Positions 47,435-58,146 of a DNA stretch of 64,000 nt are shown here, in pieces. The DNA lies in contig JALGQZ010000015.1 in the NCBI GenBank assembly GCA_023105745.1, positions 2,668,999 to 2,732,998 of the forward strand, written 5' to 3'. This DNA is from Austropuccinia psidii (lineage: Eukaryota; Basidiomycota; Pucciniomycetes; Pucciniales; Sphaerophragmiaceae). The notes beneath the pieces were generated by a model. It made no database searches, was not told the DNA's origin, and worked only from the letters and a program-made list of their open reading frames with translations. Numbering within the stretch: position 1 is the stretch's first letter; each line of letters begins with the position of its first letter. The position numbers were made by a program, and so were the translations under genes.

Positions 47435-48796
47435 ATGATGCCAGTTCAGCATAGCCCACCAGCCAAGAATACAAGATCCCAGAGACATCAAGCTGTTCTC
47501 ACTCCTACACCAAGGGCTCCTCTTGACCGCACACCATCAGTTCATCAACTGAGTGCAAATTTGGACAGAGGACCACCAATGGAAGGAGCAGCACCCTCCA
47601 GAAGAGGAGGTGTGAAGTCTAGAAGATCAAGATCATTCTCTGGACTATTGGGTGGTTATCCTGGTGTTTCTCAAGGGCCTAGAAGTAGATTGGGGGAAGC
47701 TGAAGATGAGGAGGGGGAGGAGTCTGTGGAAGAGGAAGAATCTGAGGAGACTGAAGTGGCAGCTGCCTTGGCAGGTGCTACTGAAGCTCCTGAGGCTCCA
47801 AATCTAGCCCTTTCTAATCAACCTTCTGTCTCTCAAGCTGAACCAAATTTCCTCAAGATGATGGAGCAAATGACTCAGTTTATGGGACAACTCACTCAAG
47901 CAGTTGCCCCAAGGGACACTTCAAAATTCCCTGCATTCAAGACTCCATCAATGAAGGCACCTGATTCTTTTGATGGTACTAAAGCTCATAAATTGAGAGG
48001 ATTCATTCAATCCTGTCAATTAATCTTTCATAATGACCCAGAAAACTTCTTCTCTGACAGGAAGAAGGTGCTTTACTCAACTTCTTTTCTTACTGGTAGA
48101 GCTGGCAAATGGATTGAACCTTACCTCTCAAATATCTCCAATGAAGACCCTTCTTATCTCCTCAATAACTGGCAGTTGTTTGATACCCCGTTATTCACTC
48201 TGTTTGGTGATCCCAATGAAGTCAGAAAAGCTGAACAAGAGTTGGACAATTTGAGGATGAGGGAAAGTGGTCAAGTTTCCTTGTACATAGCTGATTTCAG
48301 AAGTTTAATGTCAAGGATTGGAGACTGGGGGGAAAGGGCCTATATTCATGTGTATAGAAGAGGCTTGGCATCAAGATTGTTGGACCAATTGGCTTCTCAC
48401 CCTGGAACTTTTGATACTCTTCAAGAACTCATGGATATCACCTTGGAATTAGATACCAGGTACCATGAGAGGCAGAAGGAAAAGGGCAGTCATCAAGAGA
48501 AGAAGCCTCCAATCAGTGGATCCAACTCCTCCAAGCCTCCTCAAAGTTCATCATCAAAGAAGCCTTATCACAAGAAGAATAAGAAGGGGAAGAATTTTCA
48601 AGTGTCCAAAGACAAGCCTCATGCTGCTCTCCTCAATAAGGACAACAAATTAATTGGTTCTGAAAAGGAGGATAGGATTAAGGAAGGCTTGTGCAATTAT
48701 TGTGGTGGAAAGCACCCATTTGAAACATGCTTCAAGAGGCCTGAGAATAGGCAAGGGTCATCAAAAGGCTTCCCTAGCAAGCAGGGAAAAGCCTGA
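47435..48796 (+). CDS. gag protein of A4, intact
   Basis: About 453 residues from ATGATG (MMPVQHSPPAKNTRSQR), forming the capsid/nucleocapsid of the retrotransposon particle. A basic proline-rich N terminus is followed by an acidic stretch (EDEEGEESVEEEESEET). The capsid-like domain (KAHKLRGFIQSCQLIF...LTGRAGKWIEPYL...LYIADFRSLMSRI) is next, then a basic linker (KKPYHKKNKKGK) and a zinc knuckle CNYCGGKHPFETC. The knuckle spacing is CX2CX3HX4C, one residue shorter than the usual CX2CX4HX4C. The frame ends GGA AAA GCC TGA, with a -1 shift site just before the stop. I chose the start by alignment with A2. Confidence 0.93.
   Translation: MMPVQHSPPAKNTRSQRHQAVLTPTPRAPLDRTPSVHQLSANLDRGPPMEGAAPSRRGGVKSRRSRSFSGLLGGYPGVSQGPRSRLGEAEDEEGEESVEEEESEETEVAAALAGATEAPEAPNLALSNQPSVSQAEPNFLKMMEQMTQFMGQLTQAVAPRDTSKFPAFKTPSMKAPDSFDGTKAHKLRGFIQSCQLIFHNDPENFFSDRKKVLYSTSFLTGRAGKWIEPYLSNISNEDPSYLLNNWQLFDTPLFTLFGDPNEVRKAEQELDNLRMRESGQVSLYIADFRSLMSRIGDWGERAYIHVYRRGLASRLLDQLASHPGTFDTLQELMDITLELDTRYHERQKEKGSHQEKKPPISGSNSSKPPQSSSSKKPYHKKNKKGKNFQVSKDKPHAALLNKDNKLIGSEKEDRIKEGLCNYCGGKHPFETCFKRPENRQGSSKGFPSKQGKA
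48784..48790 (+). promoter_or_regulatory. -1 ribosomal frameshift heptamer G GGA AAA of A4
   Basis: Gag-frame codons are CAG GGA AAA GCC TGA (48782-48796). Slipping back one base gives AGC CTG AGT GGG AAT CAT TAT GTG TTC AAT, which leads into the protease without a stop. The pol frame is -1 to gag in A2, A3 and A4. Confidence 0.7.
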
Positions 48797-50567
48797 GTGG
48801 GAATCATTATGTGTTCAATGGTTCTCACTTATTTCCTTCAAGAGCACAATTGTGCACTCTGAATACTAGTGTCAAGAGATCTTTGAAACTTCTTATTTGT
48901 TCTTCAGTCTCTGATTTTTTTTTTATAGTATTCTCATTGATTCTGGTGCTACAAACTCCTTTATTGCAAAGAATTTTGTTCTCAAGTACTCATTGACCAT
49001 GTCAGAGCTCCCTGAAAAGATTCCTCTTTTCATTCTGGATTCTAATGAATCCACTTCCCTGTTCATCACCCATTATACCAAGTGGGTTGTTGATTTACCT
49101 TCCTTCCCAAGCTTTGAATGGGATTTCTTTATCATAGATTCACCCAAGGGAGAAGACCTAATATTGGGCTATGATTTTCTTTACCATTTCAATCCCATTA
49201 TTGATTGGAAGAATAGATTGATCACCTATGATTCTAGTCATAATGATTCTAGTGGTATTATTTCTTCTACTAGTAATGACTTTTCCACTGCTGTCAACAG
49301 TGTTGCTCTGGTTGGTGAACTTAAGACACCTTCCCTTCCATTTTTCCCTCTCAGTCATTACTTCCATTAAGAGATGAAGTATTCAAAGAGATAAAAGATT
49401 TTGGAGAAGATGTTGCTATATCTTCACTTCATCTCTTTCAAGGGGATATGGACCTTCCTACTTTATCTTTTCATGCCTCCCTGGAGGAGCAGTGGGATGA
49501 GGAGGAAGAGCCAGAAGAGATTGAAACTGTGCTGAAGGTAGTCCCTCCTGTTTATCACAAATATTTGGATGTATTCTCCAAAGTGAAAGCAAAAAAACTT
49601 CCTCCACACCGGGCCTGTGATCATCATATTGAACTGGAGGGTCTTCTACTCCAGTTTGTGTTATCTACTCTTTAGAAAAAAATGAGTAAGAAACACTGCG
49701 GGCCTACATTTGAGAGAATGTAGAGAAAGGTTTCATCAGACCAAGCTCCTCCTCAACAGGAGCACCTGTCCTTTTTGTTAAGAAAAAGGATGGTGGTCTT
49801 CGTTTGTGTGTTGACTACCGCAAACTTAATGCTGTCACTAGGAAGAACAGGTATCCTGTTCCTCCAATGAATCAGCTTCTTACCGTCTTTAACGGTGCTA
49901 CTATCTTCTCCAAGATAGATCTGCGTGGTGCTTATAATCTCCTGAGAATTAAAGAGGGGGATGAGCATTTAACTGCCTTTAGAACCAAATATGGCAGTTA
50001 TGAGTATTTGGTTATGCCATTTGGCTTAACCAATGCTCCAGCTTCATTCCAAAATCTTGTGAATGATATCTTTTCAGATTATTTGGATATTTTTGTTGTA
50101 GTGTACTTAGATGATATTATGGTCTTCTCTAGCTCTTTGGATGAACATGTTAAAAATGTGGCCTCTGTTCTCCAAAGACTGAGAGACAATAATTTGTTTG
50201 CTAAATCCTCCAAGTGTGTATTCCATGCCTAAAGTGTGGAATACTTGGGCTATGTTGTTTCAAGTGATGGCCTCAAGATGGATTCTTCAAAAGTTCAACA
50301 AATCCTCAATTGGCCTCAGCCCAAGAACATCAAGGCCCTCCAATCTTTTCTTGGCTTTGCCAACTTTTATCATTGTTTCATTAAAAATTATTCCAAAAAA
50401 TCTCTTCTCTCACTTCCCTCCTTAAAAAAGATTCTACCTTTATCTTCAATGAGGAAGCTCTTAGTCAGTTTCAGATACTCAAAGAAGCATTCACCACTGC
50501 TCCTATTCTCTCTCATTTTAATCCTTCTCTACCAACTATTGTAGAGACTGATGCTTCTGATTATGCC
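48791..50567 (+). pseudogene. pol of A4, N-terminal part with frameshifts
   Basis: Protease (MFNGSHLFPSRAQLC; ILIDSGATNSFIAKNF) is split by a +2 insertion in a run of ten T near 48913, compared with TATATTTT in A2. Further shifts lie near 49345, 49650 and 50397. Reverse transcriptase is otherwise recognisable: [18 protein letters not shown] from ~49781 and an intact YLDD at 50104-50115 ([13 protein letters not shown]). A TAA replaces Gln near 50230 ([21 protein letters not shown]). Some shifts fall in homopolymers and could be sequencing errors. Confidence 0.88.
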
Positions 50568-52490
50568 TTGGGTGCTGTACTGCGTCAGGTGAATGACTCA
50601 GGAAAGCATCCCATTGCATTTGATAGTCACAAGCTCTTACCAGCTGAACTCAACTATGAGATTCATGACAAGGAACTCCTTGGCATAGTTTGGGGTCTCA
50701 AGCGCTGGAGAGCTTTTCTCCTTTCTCTTTCTGATTCCTTTGAGGTCTTGACAGACCATTGTTCCCTTCAGTATTTTATGTCCTCTAAAGTCCTTACTCG
50801 CCTTCAAGCCCGTTGGGCAGAATTTCTATCTGAATTCCACTTCATCATCACTTACCGCCCAGGCAGGCTGGCCACTTTACCAGATGCCTTGTCACGTCGG
50901 GACGACGTGTACCCAGAGAGGGGGGTGGATTTCATCAGAAAGAATCCTCAAAATTTTCATCAAGTTCTCAAGCAAAATGAAATTCAAGAGTCAAGATTAT
51001 TTTCAATTAAAGTTGATGTTTTTTCAGATGTAGTTGATCAAATCCAAGAACAAGTATGGCAAGACAAAGATTATAAGGAAATCCTCAAGAAATTAGCAAG
51101 AGGAGAATCAGTCCCAGACTATTCTCTTGAACCTCAAGCAAAATTATTATTGTTCAAAGATAGAGTAGTCATTCCAAGCAATCATGAAATTCAATTGGAC
51201 ATTCTTCAAAGGCGTCATGACTCACTGTTGGCTGGCCATCCTGGCCAGGAGAAGACCCTCAAGCTCATCAAGAGGGATTTTTATTGGGGTGGCATGAATC
51301 AAATCATCAAGGACTATGTGTCCTCATGTCAGAAATGTTCAAGAAACAAGAACATCTACCATAAGAAGTTTGGATTACTCAAGCCTCTTCAAATTCCATC
51401 TGGTCCTTGGAATTCTTTATCAATGGACTTTATCACTCAATTGCCCTTGTCAAGCAACTTTGATTCAATTTTAGTAGTTGTAGACAGATTTTCAAAAATG
51501 GCAATATTTATTCCAACTTATTCAACAATCACTGCTTTGGACTTAGCTCAAATATTCATTAATCATGTCTTTTCCAAACATGGTCTTCCAATCAGTATTG
51601 TTAGTGATAGAGGTTCATTATTTGTTTCATCATTTTGGACTCAATTGTGTCAGCAGCTCAAGATATCAAGAGATCTTTCAACTGCCTTTCACCCTGAAAC
51701 AGATGGACAGACAGAGAGGGTAAATCAAATTCTAGAACAGTATCTTCTGATGTATGTCAGTTACCATCAAGATGACTGGCACACCTGGCTCCCTCTGGCT
51801 GAATTTGCCTATAATAATGCAGAACATTCATCAACAAAACAGTCTCCATTTTTCACTATTTATGGAAGAAATCCCAGCTTTGATTCAATTCACATTTCTC
51901 AAGATACACCTGCTGGAAAGCTATCATCAAAACTCCAATCAGTACAGCATGTTGTCAAAGAAGAATTAGAGTCAGCAATAAAGCGTTTTAAGAAGTATGC
52001 AGATAGAAATAGAGCAATTCCACCTGATTTCCAACCTGGGGAAAAAGTATGGCTCGCTTCCAAGAACATCAAGACAACAAGACCCACCAAAAAGCTTTCA
52101 GAAAGATGGTTGGGACCCTTTGAAGTTCTTAAGAAGGTTGGCAGCCATGCATATCACCTCAAGTTGCCTCAACAATGGAAGTCAGTTCACCCTGTTTTCC
52201 ATGTGTCCTTGTTAGAACCAGTGAAGCAATCAACTATCCCAAATCGACACCAATTGCCACCACCTCCAGTAATAGTGGAAGAGCAAGAAGAATGGGAAGT
52301 GGTTCAGGTTCTGGACTCAAAACTCAAGAGAGGTTCATTATGGTATTTAGTGGAGTGGAAAGGATTCAATGAAGACCCAGAAAGAACAACTTGGGAACCA
52401 GCTTCCAACCTTACCAACTCCCCAGACCTTGTCAAGGATTTTCACACTTTGTATCCAGACAAGCCTGACCCAAATGCCTCAAGAGTTTGA
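50568..52490 (+). CDS. RNase H, integrase and chromodomain of A4 pol
   Basis: An open frame of 640 codons, continuing pol after the last shift; the first Met is internal, so this is part of the polyprotein. RNase H has YEIHDKELLGIVWGLKRW, VLTDHCSLQYF and a DALSRRD end. Integrase has the zinc-binding HDSLLAGH and CQKC, then a full catalytic triad: Asp in SMDFITQLP (51426-51428), Asp in SDRGSLF and Glu in TDGQTERVN (51714-51716). The C terminus has a GPFEVL block and a chromodomain (LWYLVEWKGFNEDPERTTWE, about 52330-52400), as in chromoviruses, where it guides integration to chromatin. No lesion is visible. Confidence 0.93.
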   Translation: MGAVLRQVNDSGKHPIAFDSHKLLPAELNYEIHDKELLGIVWGLKRWRAFLLSLSDSFEVLTDHCSLQYFMSSKVLTRLQARWAEFLSEFHFIITYRPGRLATLPDALSRRDDVYPERGVDFIRKNPQNFHQVLKQNEIQESRLFSIKVDVFSDVVDQIQEQVWQDKDYKEILKKLARGESVPDYSLEPQAKLLLFKDRVVIPSNHEIQLDILQRRHDSLLAGHPGQEKTLKLIKRDFYWGGMNQIIKDYVSSCQKCSRNKNIYHKKFGLLKPLQIPSGPWNSLSMDFITQLPLSSNFDSILVVVDRFSKMAIFIPTYSTITALDLAQIFINHVFSKHGLPISIVSDRGSLFVSSFWTQLCQQLKISRDLSTAFHPETDGQTERVNQILEQYLLMYVSYHQDDWHTWLPLAEFAYNNAEHSSTKQSPFFTIYGRNPSFDSIHISQDTPAGKLSSKLQSVQHVVKEELESAIKRFKKYADRNRAIPPDFQPGEKVWLASKNIKTTRPTKKLSERWLGPFEVLKKVGSHAYHLKLPQQWKSVHPVFHVSLLEPVKQSTIPNRHQLPPPPVIVEEQEEWEVVQVLDSKLKRGSLWYLVEWKGFNEDPERTTWEPASNLTNSPDLVKDFHTLYPDKPDPNASRV

Positions 52491-52890
52491 TTTATGGTGC
52501 TTGGTGGGGATTGGAGTTTATGAAAGTAAGTTCCTCTCCTGGCATGCACCTTGAAGGGGGTATTCTACCCAGATTTGTTGTAAGCATCACCTTGGCCACT
52601 TTGTGAGCACTTGTCAATTCTTTGGACAGGTTCAGAAGGCCTTGCAACATCATACCCTCAAGATTTGGACCAATCTTTCTCTTATTTTCTTTTCTTTCTT
52701 TAATCATGCCATAAATTATCTTTCAAGACATTCATTACCACAATTAATGTTATGGCATAATTTCTTTTTCATTTATGGTGCTTGGTGGGGAGTGGAAGTT
52801 ATGAAAGTAAGTTCCATCTCCTGGTATGCATCCCTGAGGGGTTTACTTCTTGTAAAACATTACCTTGGCCACGCTGTCAGCATCAATGGC
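52491..52890 (+). repeat. Pair of ~120-bp direct repeats after pol of A4
   Basis: TTTATGGTGCTTGGTGGGGA begins at 52491 and 52772. Each copy continues with TATGAAAGTAAGTTCC, a CTCCTGG(C/T)ATGCA element, and further on CACCTTGGCCAC or TACCTTGGCCAC. A3 has the same pair. Confidence 0.8.
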
Positions 52891-53465
52891 TTGATTTTAT
52901 CTTTCAGAACATTTTGGCCAAAATCAAGAAACTCACCACAAGAAGGACAACCCTCAGGCATTTCTTATTTCTTTCTTTACTCTCTTTTTCTCTCAATTCT
53001 TTTTCATTTTTATTTTTTATTTTCATTTCTTTTACTTGTATCTTTTATTTTTTATTTTTATTTTTGTTTTTATTTCTTATTTCAAAAAGCAGTAGTCATA
53101 ACTCCCATATCACGTTTGGGGAGTCAATTCATTCAATAATCAAAGAGCAAAACACTAGTAATGGTAAAGACCACCTACAGATAACCCTCATCAAAACTTC
53201 TTCAAGTCAGCCTTAAGCTCATTCCTTAACATCAAAATTGAAGCCAAAAACCCAATCAGCAAGGCAATTATGGCAATTGATCAGTCAAGGAGGAGATAAG
53301 AAGAAAAACATTCAGGAAGAAATAAAGATCAAAAAGGAAAACCCTGCTTCAAATGGCCCAATTGGCCAATTTCATGAATTTATGCACTTTGGCACAAATG
53401 GCCATATCAAACCTCAAAACTTCAAAATAGCTCAGTTTTATCATTTTTTATCAAAATATGCTTAA

Positions 53466-53880
53466 TTAGGCATATTGGCAAATTTGCGCATTTGCGCACT
53501 TTTGCGCAAAAGGCCTGTTTATCTTGTCAAAAGTCTTCAAAAGGCCTTTTTGGCCAATTTCATCATAATTGCGCATTTGCGCACTTTGGGCATATTTGCG
53601 CATTTTGCGCAAAAATGCGCAAAATGGCCAGAACACCTTAGAGGCCATTTTTCCATCATTTATCAACTTTTTCATCTTTTTCACCAATATATATGCCATT
53701 ATGGCATATATGCGCATTTTGCGCAAAAATGCGCAAAATGGCCAGAACACCCTATAAGGCCAATCTTTCATCATAAATCAAGTTTTTTCAATTTTTTCAC
53801 CATTATATGCCATTATGGCATATATGCGCATTTGCGCATTTTGTGCATTTTGTGCATTTTTGCACAAATTGGCCAAAATC
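53466..53880. repeat. Palindrome-rich tandem block (GCGCA and GGCC words)
   Basis: About three degenerate ~115-bp units, each with GCGCATTTTGCGCA-type inverted words, AAAATGGCCAGAACACC or a variant, and two with the palindrome TATGCCATTATGGCATA. Open frames on both strands here are composition effects. Confidence 0.8.
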
Positions 53881-54322
53881 CCCTTTAATCACAAAATCAA
53901 GGATTTTGGCCAGGACTTCTGAAATGGTCCAAAACCTCAAGTATTGGCCACTTCATGCCAACACTGTCAAGATTCAAATTATGATGAAATCAGGTGTTCT
54001 TGGGACATAAACCCAGGTCACCCCCTTTTCAAAAGCCAGGGGACTCAAGAAAAGTTTAGTGAAGACACTCAAGACAAGAATGAACATTATTTTAGAAGAA
54101 TGAAGGCATTTTGAAGGAAAAGAGGGAATTCAGAATTAAGATCAAGGGGAAGATACCTACAAGTGATTAAATGAAGATTTTGTTTGAGTATTGATTGAAG
54201 AAGAAAGTTTAATGGGATACATTTAAGGAATTGGGGAAAGAACTGTATGGATTGATTGCAAGCTCATTAAGACTCACTATACTCATGGTGCTCAGAGCTC
54301 ACCACTTTCAAGAGGGGGATAA

Positions 54323-55082
54323 TTTCACAGCCAAGGAGGCAGGGGCATTAACAATCATCTTCAACAATCATTACCTCATTGGTACCCTTCAAAACCCAAT
54401 CAGCAACAATCATTATTTCTTGGATACCCTTCAAAACCCAATCAGCAAGGGGGTTTCATTCTACATTCTCCAAATACAGTTACAGACCTCAATACAGCTT
54501 CATACAGGCAAGACCCAAATACAGGATTCACCAAATACAGGCCTTTCATCAATACAGGCGCAAATACCTGTATTGACTGTATAACCTGTATTGGATTCAC
54601 CAATACAGGATTCAATCCCACATACAGGCCAGTATCTCAACACTCAAACACCAAGGCTGGTATTTCTCACATATACCAGCCCCTCTTCATCCGCCTGGGG
54701 GTTTTTCCCCCAGTTAATTAAAATATTGAATTTATTACTTAATATTATTTTATTTCTCATTTAAGAAATATTATTTTATTAATTATTAAGTTAGTCTTTG
54801 CCTTCCCTCACCTGTTCAGTAGAGTCCTGGTGGCCATATCCTTTATTAATCCTTTTCTCTTTTCTGAACAGGTTGAAACAGTGGTACAGGATTATTTGTG
54901 GTTGGCTCTTTATTATTGCTTTTGTTTTGTCTCTCTTATCTTTTATGCTTATTATTTTATGACTAGGAATTTATCCTCTTACTCCATTACTCTTATCATT
55001 TGAGTACTCTTCTGAGCCCTCCATAAGTAAGTCTGTTCACTGAGTGCCAGCCCCTCTTCATTTTAGAAGAGCCCCTGTGACA
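54323..55082 (+). repeat. 3' LTR of A4
   Basis: 760 bp; 18 bp longer than the 5' LTR through an extra AGACCTCAATACAGCTTC-like segment carrying one more AATACAG word. The first bases read TTTCACAG, a G-to-T change in the terminal TG. Confidence 0.95.
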
Positions 55083-55265
55083 ATTTAGTATGGTCATATT
55101 GCCTCTATACTCCTGTATAGAAATCTGCCATCTTAACATGTGTCTTTTTGGAGTTTCCATGTTGAGAAGTGTTTTCACGGCATTACAATCAGTAATTACC
55201 TCAAAAACACTACCATCAAGATAATAATGAAGTTTTTTTAAAGCCCATACAAGGAAAAGGCACTA
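55083..55265 (-). pseudogene. B2 RNase H fragment between A4 and the duplication junction
   Basis: The minus strand reads [20 protein letters not shown], then [19 protein letters not shown], continuing into 45912 leftwards once A4 is removed. Bases 55083-55087 are the ATTTA duplication. At 55265/55266 it joins integrase C-terminal sequence of the other copy. Confidence 0.8.
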
Positions 55266-58146
55266 TCTGATTAAGTCCCCTACTTTGAATTCTGGGGTTT
55301 TATGAATTTTGTCCCATTTCTTTTAAGCATATTCAAAGGCATCATTCATGCGTTGATTTGCATGATGCCTTACTTTATCAAGCAATAACTTAAAGCTTCA
55401 AGCAGCTGGATGAATATCAACCAAATCTTTCTTTGAAGTATCAACTGGAAGTTTAGGGTTCCATCCTTTTTCCAACATTGCAAGAGTTTTGCCTGTTGAA
55501 GCATGGATGGAGGTCCTATAGGCTAATTCCAATTCTGGTATAAGAGTACACCAATCATGGGTAAAGCCATCAGAATATTTAAACTACAGGCCATAAGCAC
55601 AAAGTCTTCTGATCATGTCCTCAAGGGTTTGAATCATTCTTTCTGCTAGCCCATCTGTTTGTGGATGGTATGCTGTTGAGAATGATAATTTTGTACCCAA
55701 AATCCTATGTAGATTAGTCCATAAGGCTGATGTGAATTTTGGGTCTCTATCACTAATGATATTTTTAAAGAGAACAGTATGAGATATAACTCTGCTCCAA
55801 ATCAAAAAAGCTGTATCCATAGCTGTGACATCTTCATGACATGGTAAAAAGATTGGTGTTTTGCTATATCTGTCTACAATGACAAGACATGCATTGTAGC
55901 ATTTATCACCTCCAGGTGGTAAGTCAGTTACCCAATCCATATGAACCACTTCCCATGTGGTACTTGATTCTTGGATATGAATCATCAAACCAAATCTTTT
56001 ACCAGTAGCTTTATTGGATTTCTGGAATCTATCACAACTATGACAGTACTCAATGACATCTTTTCTCCAAGATTGCCACCAGGCACATGTCTTGATTATT
56101 TCCATTGTTCTGTCTTCTGACATCTGTCCAGAAGAAATGTTATCATGGTATTCTAGCAATAATTTGTTAATTAACATTCTACTACACAAGACCATGACAC
56201 ATGTGTATTTAGATCTATGATATAAAATACCATCAAATAAATGGAATCTCCCATTGTCATAAGATGTTTTCCAAATATCATCCAGAGAATTAGCCAAAGC
56301 TGAATCTTTAAAATATTTGTCAAGTAGAGAAGTAAGAATATGGAAATTCTTATCCAGCTTGTAGCTTTCTCTAGCTTCTTCAAAGAATTCTGTCCCAACA
56401 TCTGTGATGTTCATTCCTTCAATTGGAATTTGAGGCTCTGCACCTGTGAGAACATAGGCAGGATTTTCAGGTATATTGAGTAATGCCCATCTACTAAAGC
56501 CATCAGCATTCTTGTGAATATTTCCAGATTTATGTACTATGGGCATATTGCCTCTATACTCCTGTATAGCAATCTGCCATCTAAACATGTGTCTGTTTGG
56601 ATTTTTCATTTTAAGAAGTTATTTTACTGCATTAAAATCAGTAATTACTTCAAACACAAAACCATCAAGATAATAATGAAGTTTTTCTAGAGCCCATACA
56701 AGGAAAAGGCACTCCATTTGGCCGGCTCCATATCTGGCCTCAGTAGGTTTGATTTGTCTTGAAATAAAACAAATTGGACCTTCATAAGGTTTGTCATTGA
56801 CAATTTCAACTTGATGGAGAGCTGCACCTAGGCCCTCACCACATGCATCAATATACAGCTTGAAAGGAAGTTTTCAGTCTGGCATCAGTAATAATGGTGC
56901 ATTGGTCAAGGCATATCTGATTTTCTCATATGCTTGAATCCTCTCCTGTGTAATTTCAAAGACAGTTTGTTGATCAAAAATTCTGTGCAGTGATATGGAA
57001 TTGATTTCAAAATCTTTAAGGTTTTTCCTGTAATAAATAGAAAGCCATAAGAAAGAAATAATTTAATTTTTGTTCTGAGGCATTTGTTTCAATAAGACTT
57101 CCGCCACTTTGTTTTTATTAAAGACAAGGATTAGTCCTCAAACTACATGTCCCAGAGCCTTGAACTAATGAAACCCAAAAATACATTTCTTAGGAAATAT
57201 TTTTATGTTCATTTAAATAATTTCCTTAAGTACTGATCAAAGTCTCTCTAAATGCAATTGGCATGTTTCTGAACAAATGTTAATTTCATCAATATAAGTG
57301 ATTAACCATCCCTATGACAATTTATATGGGAAGATGGTATTTGTCATTCTTTGATTATGAGAGGATGCATTTTTAATTCAAAAAGGCATCCTCAAGTATT
57401 CATAAATTCCACAATGAGAAATTATTCTCAATAATTTTCTAGTATGAGGTTTTAAAACATTCTGATAGAAAACTTTAAGAGTGTCCATAGAAGCTATTAA
57501 TCTTACTTTGGATAATTGAGTCAAACTCTCATGGATTCTAGGAGTTGGATAGCTTTATGGAATAGTATAGGTATTCAATTCTCTAAAATCACCAAACATC
57601 CATGATTTCTCATTATTACAAGTAATTACTACAGGGGTTGTGACTTCTACTTCCTCATTATGTCCAGCTTTTCTAAGAGATCAAAATTTAATCAAATTAT
57701 TAATATGAGTTTCCAATGATTCTCTAGCCCTGGGGCTAGGTGGGTAAGCCGGTCTTCTTAATAGTGGAGGGTAAGGTGTTTCCAAATTAGTCATAATTTC
57801 CACTTCATGGCCTTTAATAGCCCCTATTGGTTCTTTATCAGAACCAAAGGTTTCTTTATATTGAAAGGAGATTTGAAAAAGGTCTTCCTTCATTTCTAAT
57901 GTTAATTCAGGAATTATTTGTGCTTCAATCAATTTTTCTGTCAAAAAGGTTTCCTTGTTGACACTTTTTACTTGTCTGATGACAGTTATTTCTTCTTTCT
58001 CTAGAGGAAAGCAAAACTTTTGTCTTTTATTTTCACCTATAGTGAAATATCTGTGTTATGATTATCAACATCAATACCATAAATATTGAGATAATCATTT
58101 CAAAGTATAAAACTTTGTGAAGAGCAAACATTCATAACAACAAATT
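55266..58146 (-). pseudogene. B2 pol, proximal copy: protease end to integrase
   Basis: From right to left on the minus strand: the protease/RT linker with GHEVEIMTNLETPYPP (57944-57681), a heavily decayed reverse transcriptase whose box reads YIDE instead of YIDD (near 57290), RNase H start near 56715 ([11 protein letters not shown]), and an open stretch 56609-55584 with RNase H end and integrase core ([47 protein letters not shown]). It stops at CAYGL-stop, where the other copy has Glu (GAG). It ends at EFKVGDLI near 55270, at the duplication junction. Confidence 0.82.

Larger units (their letters stand above)
52491..54322 (+). other. Long 3' untranslated region of A4
   Basis: After the pol stop there is no conserved coding. 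It contains a ~120-bp direct repeat pair (52491-52612, 52772-52890), a pyrimidine-rich stretch (about 52975-53090), a palindrome-rich tandem block (53466-53880) and the polypurine tract CAAGAGGGGGAT (54309-54320) before the 3' LTR. Confidence 0.75.
45913..55082 (+). mobile_element. Full-length family A retrotransposon A4
   Basis: A 9170-bp element with two LTRs (45913-46654, 54323-55082) and an exact ATTTA duplication. It has an intact gag, an intact RNase H-integrase-chromodomain frame, and a protease/reverse transcriptase region with several shifts and one stop. By eye the LTRs differ at about nine positions plus an 18-bp indel, so it is a young insertion into B2. Confidence 0.96.
44084..58146 (-). 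mobile_element. Family B retrotransposon B2, interrupted by A4 and cut by C1
   Basis: Minus-strand pol of family B extends from the LTR at 44083 to protease sequence at 58146, where C1 begins. A4 (45913-55082) sits inside it with a perfect ATTTA duplication. The RNase H-integrase part occurs twice in tandem with a junction near 55265/55266. The rest of the element (gag and 5' LTR) should lie to the right of C1, beyond the window. Many stops and shifts make it inactive. Confidence 0.85.

Noticed and set aside
53466..53888. Open frames on both strands across the GCGCA block
   Set aside because: Palindromic repeats give similar open frames on both strands; no protein-family features.
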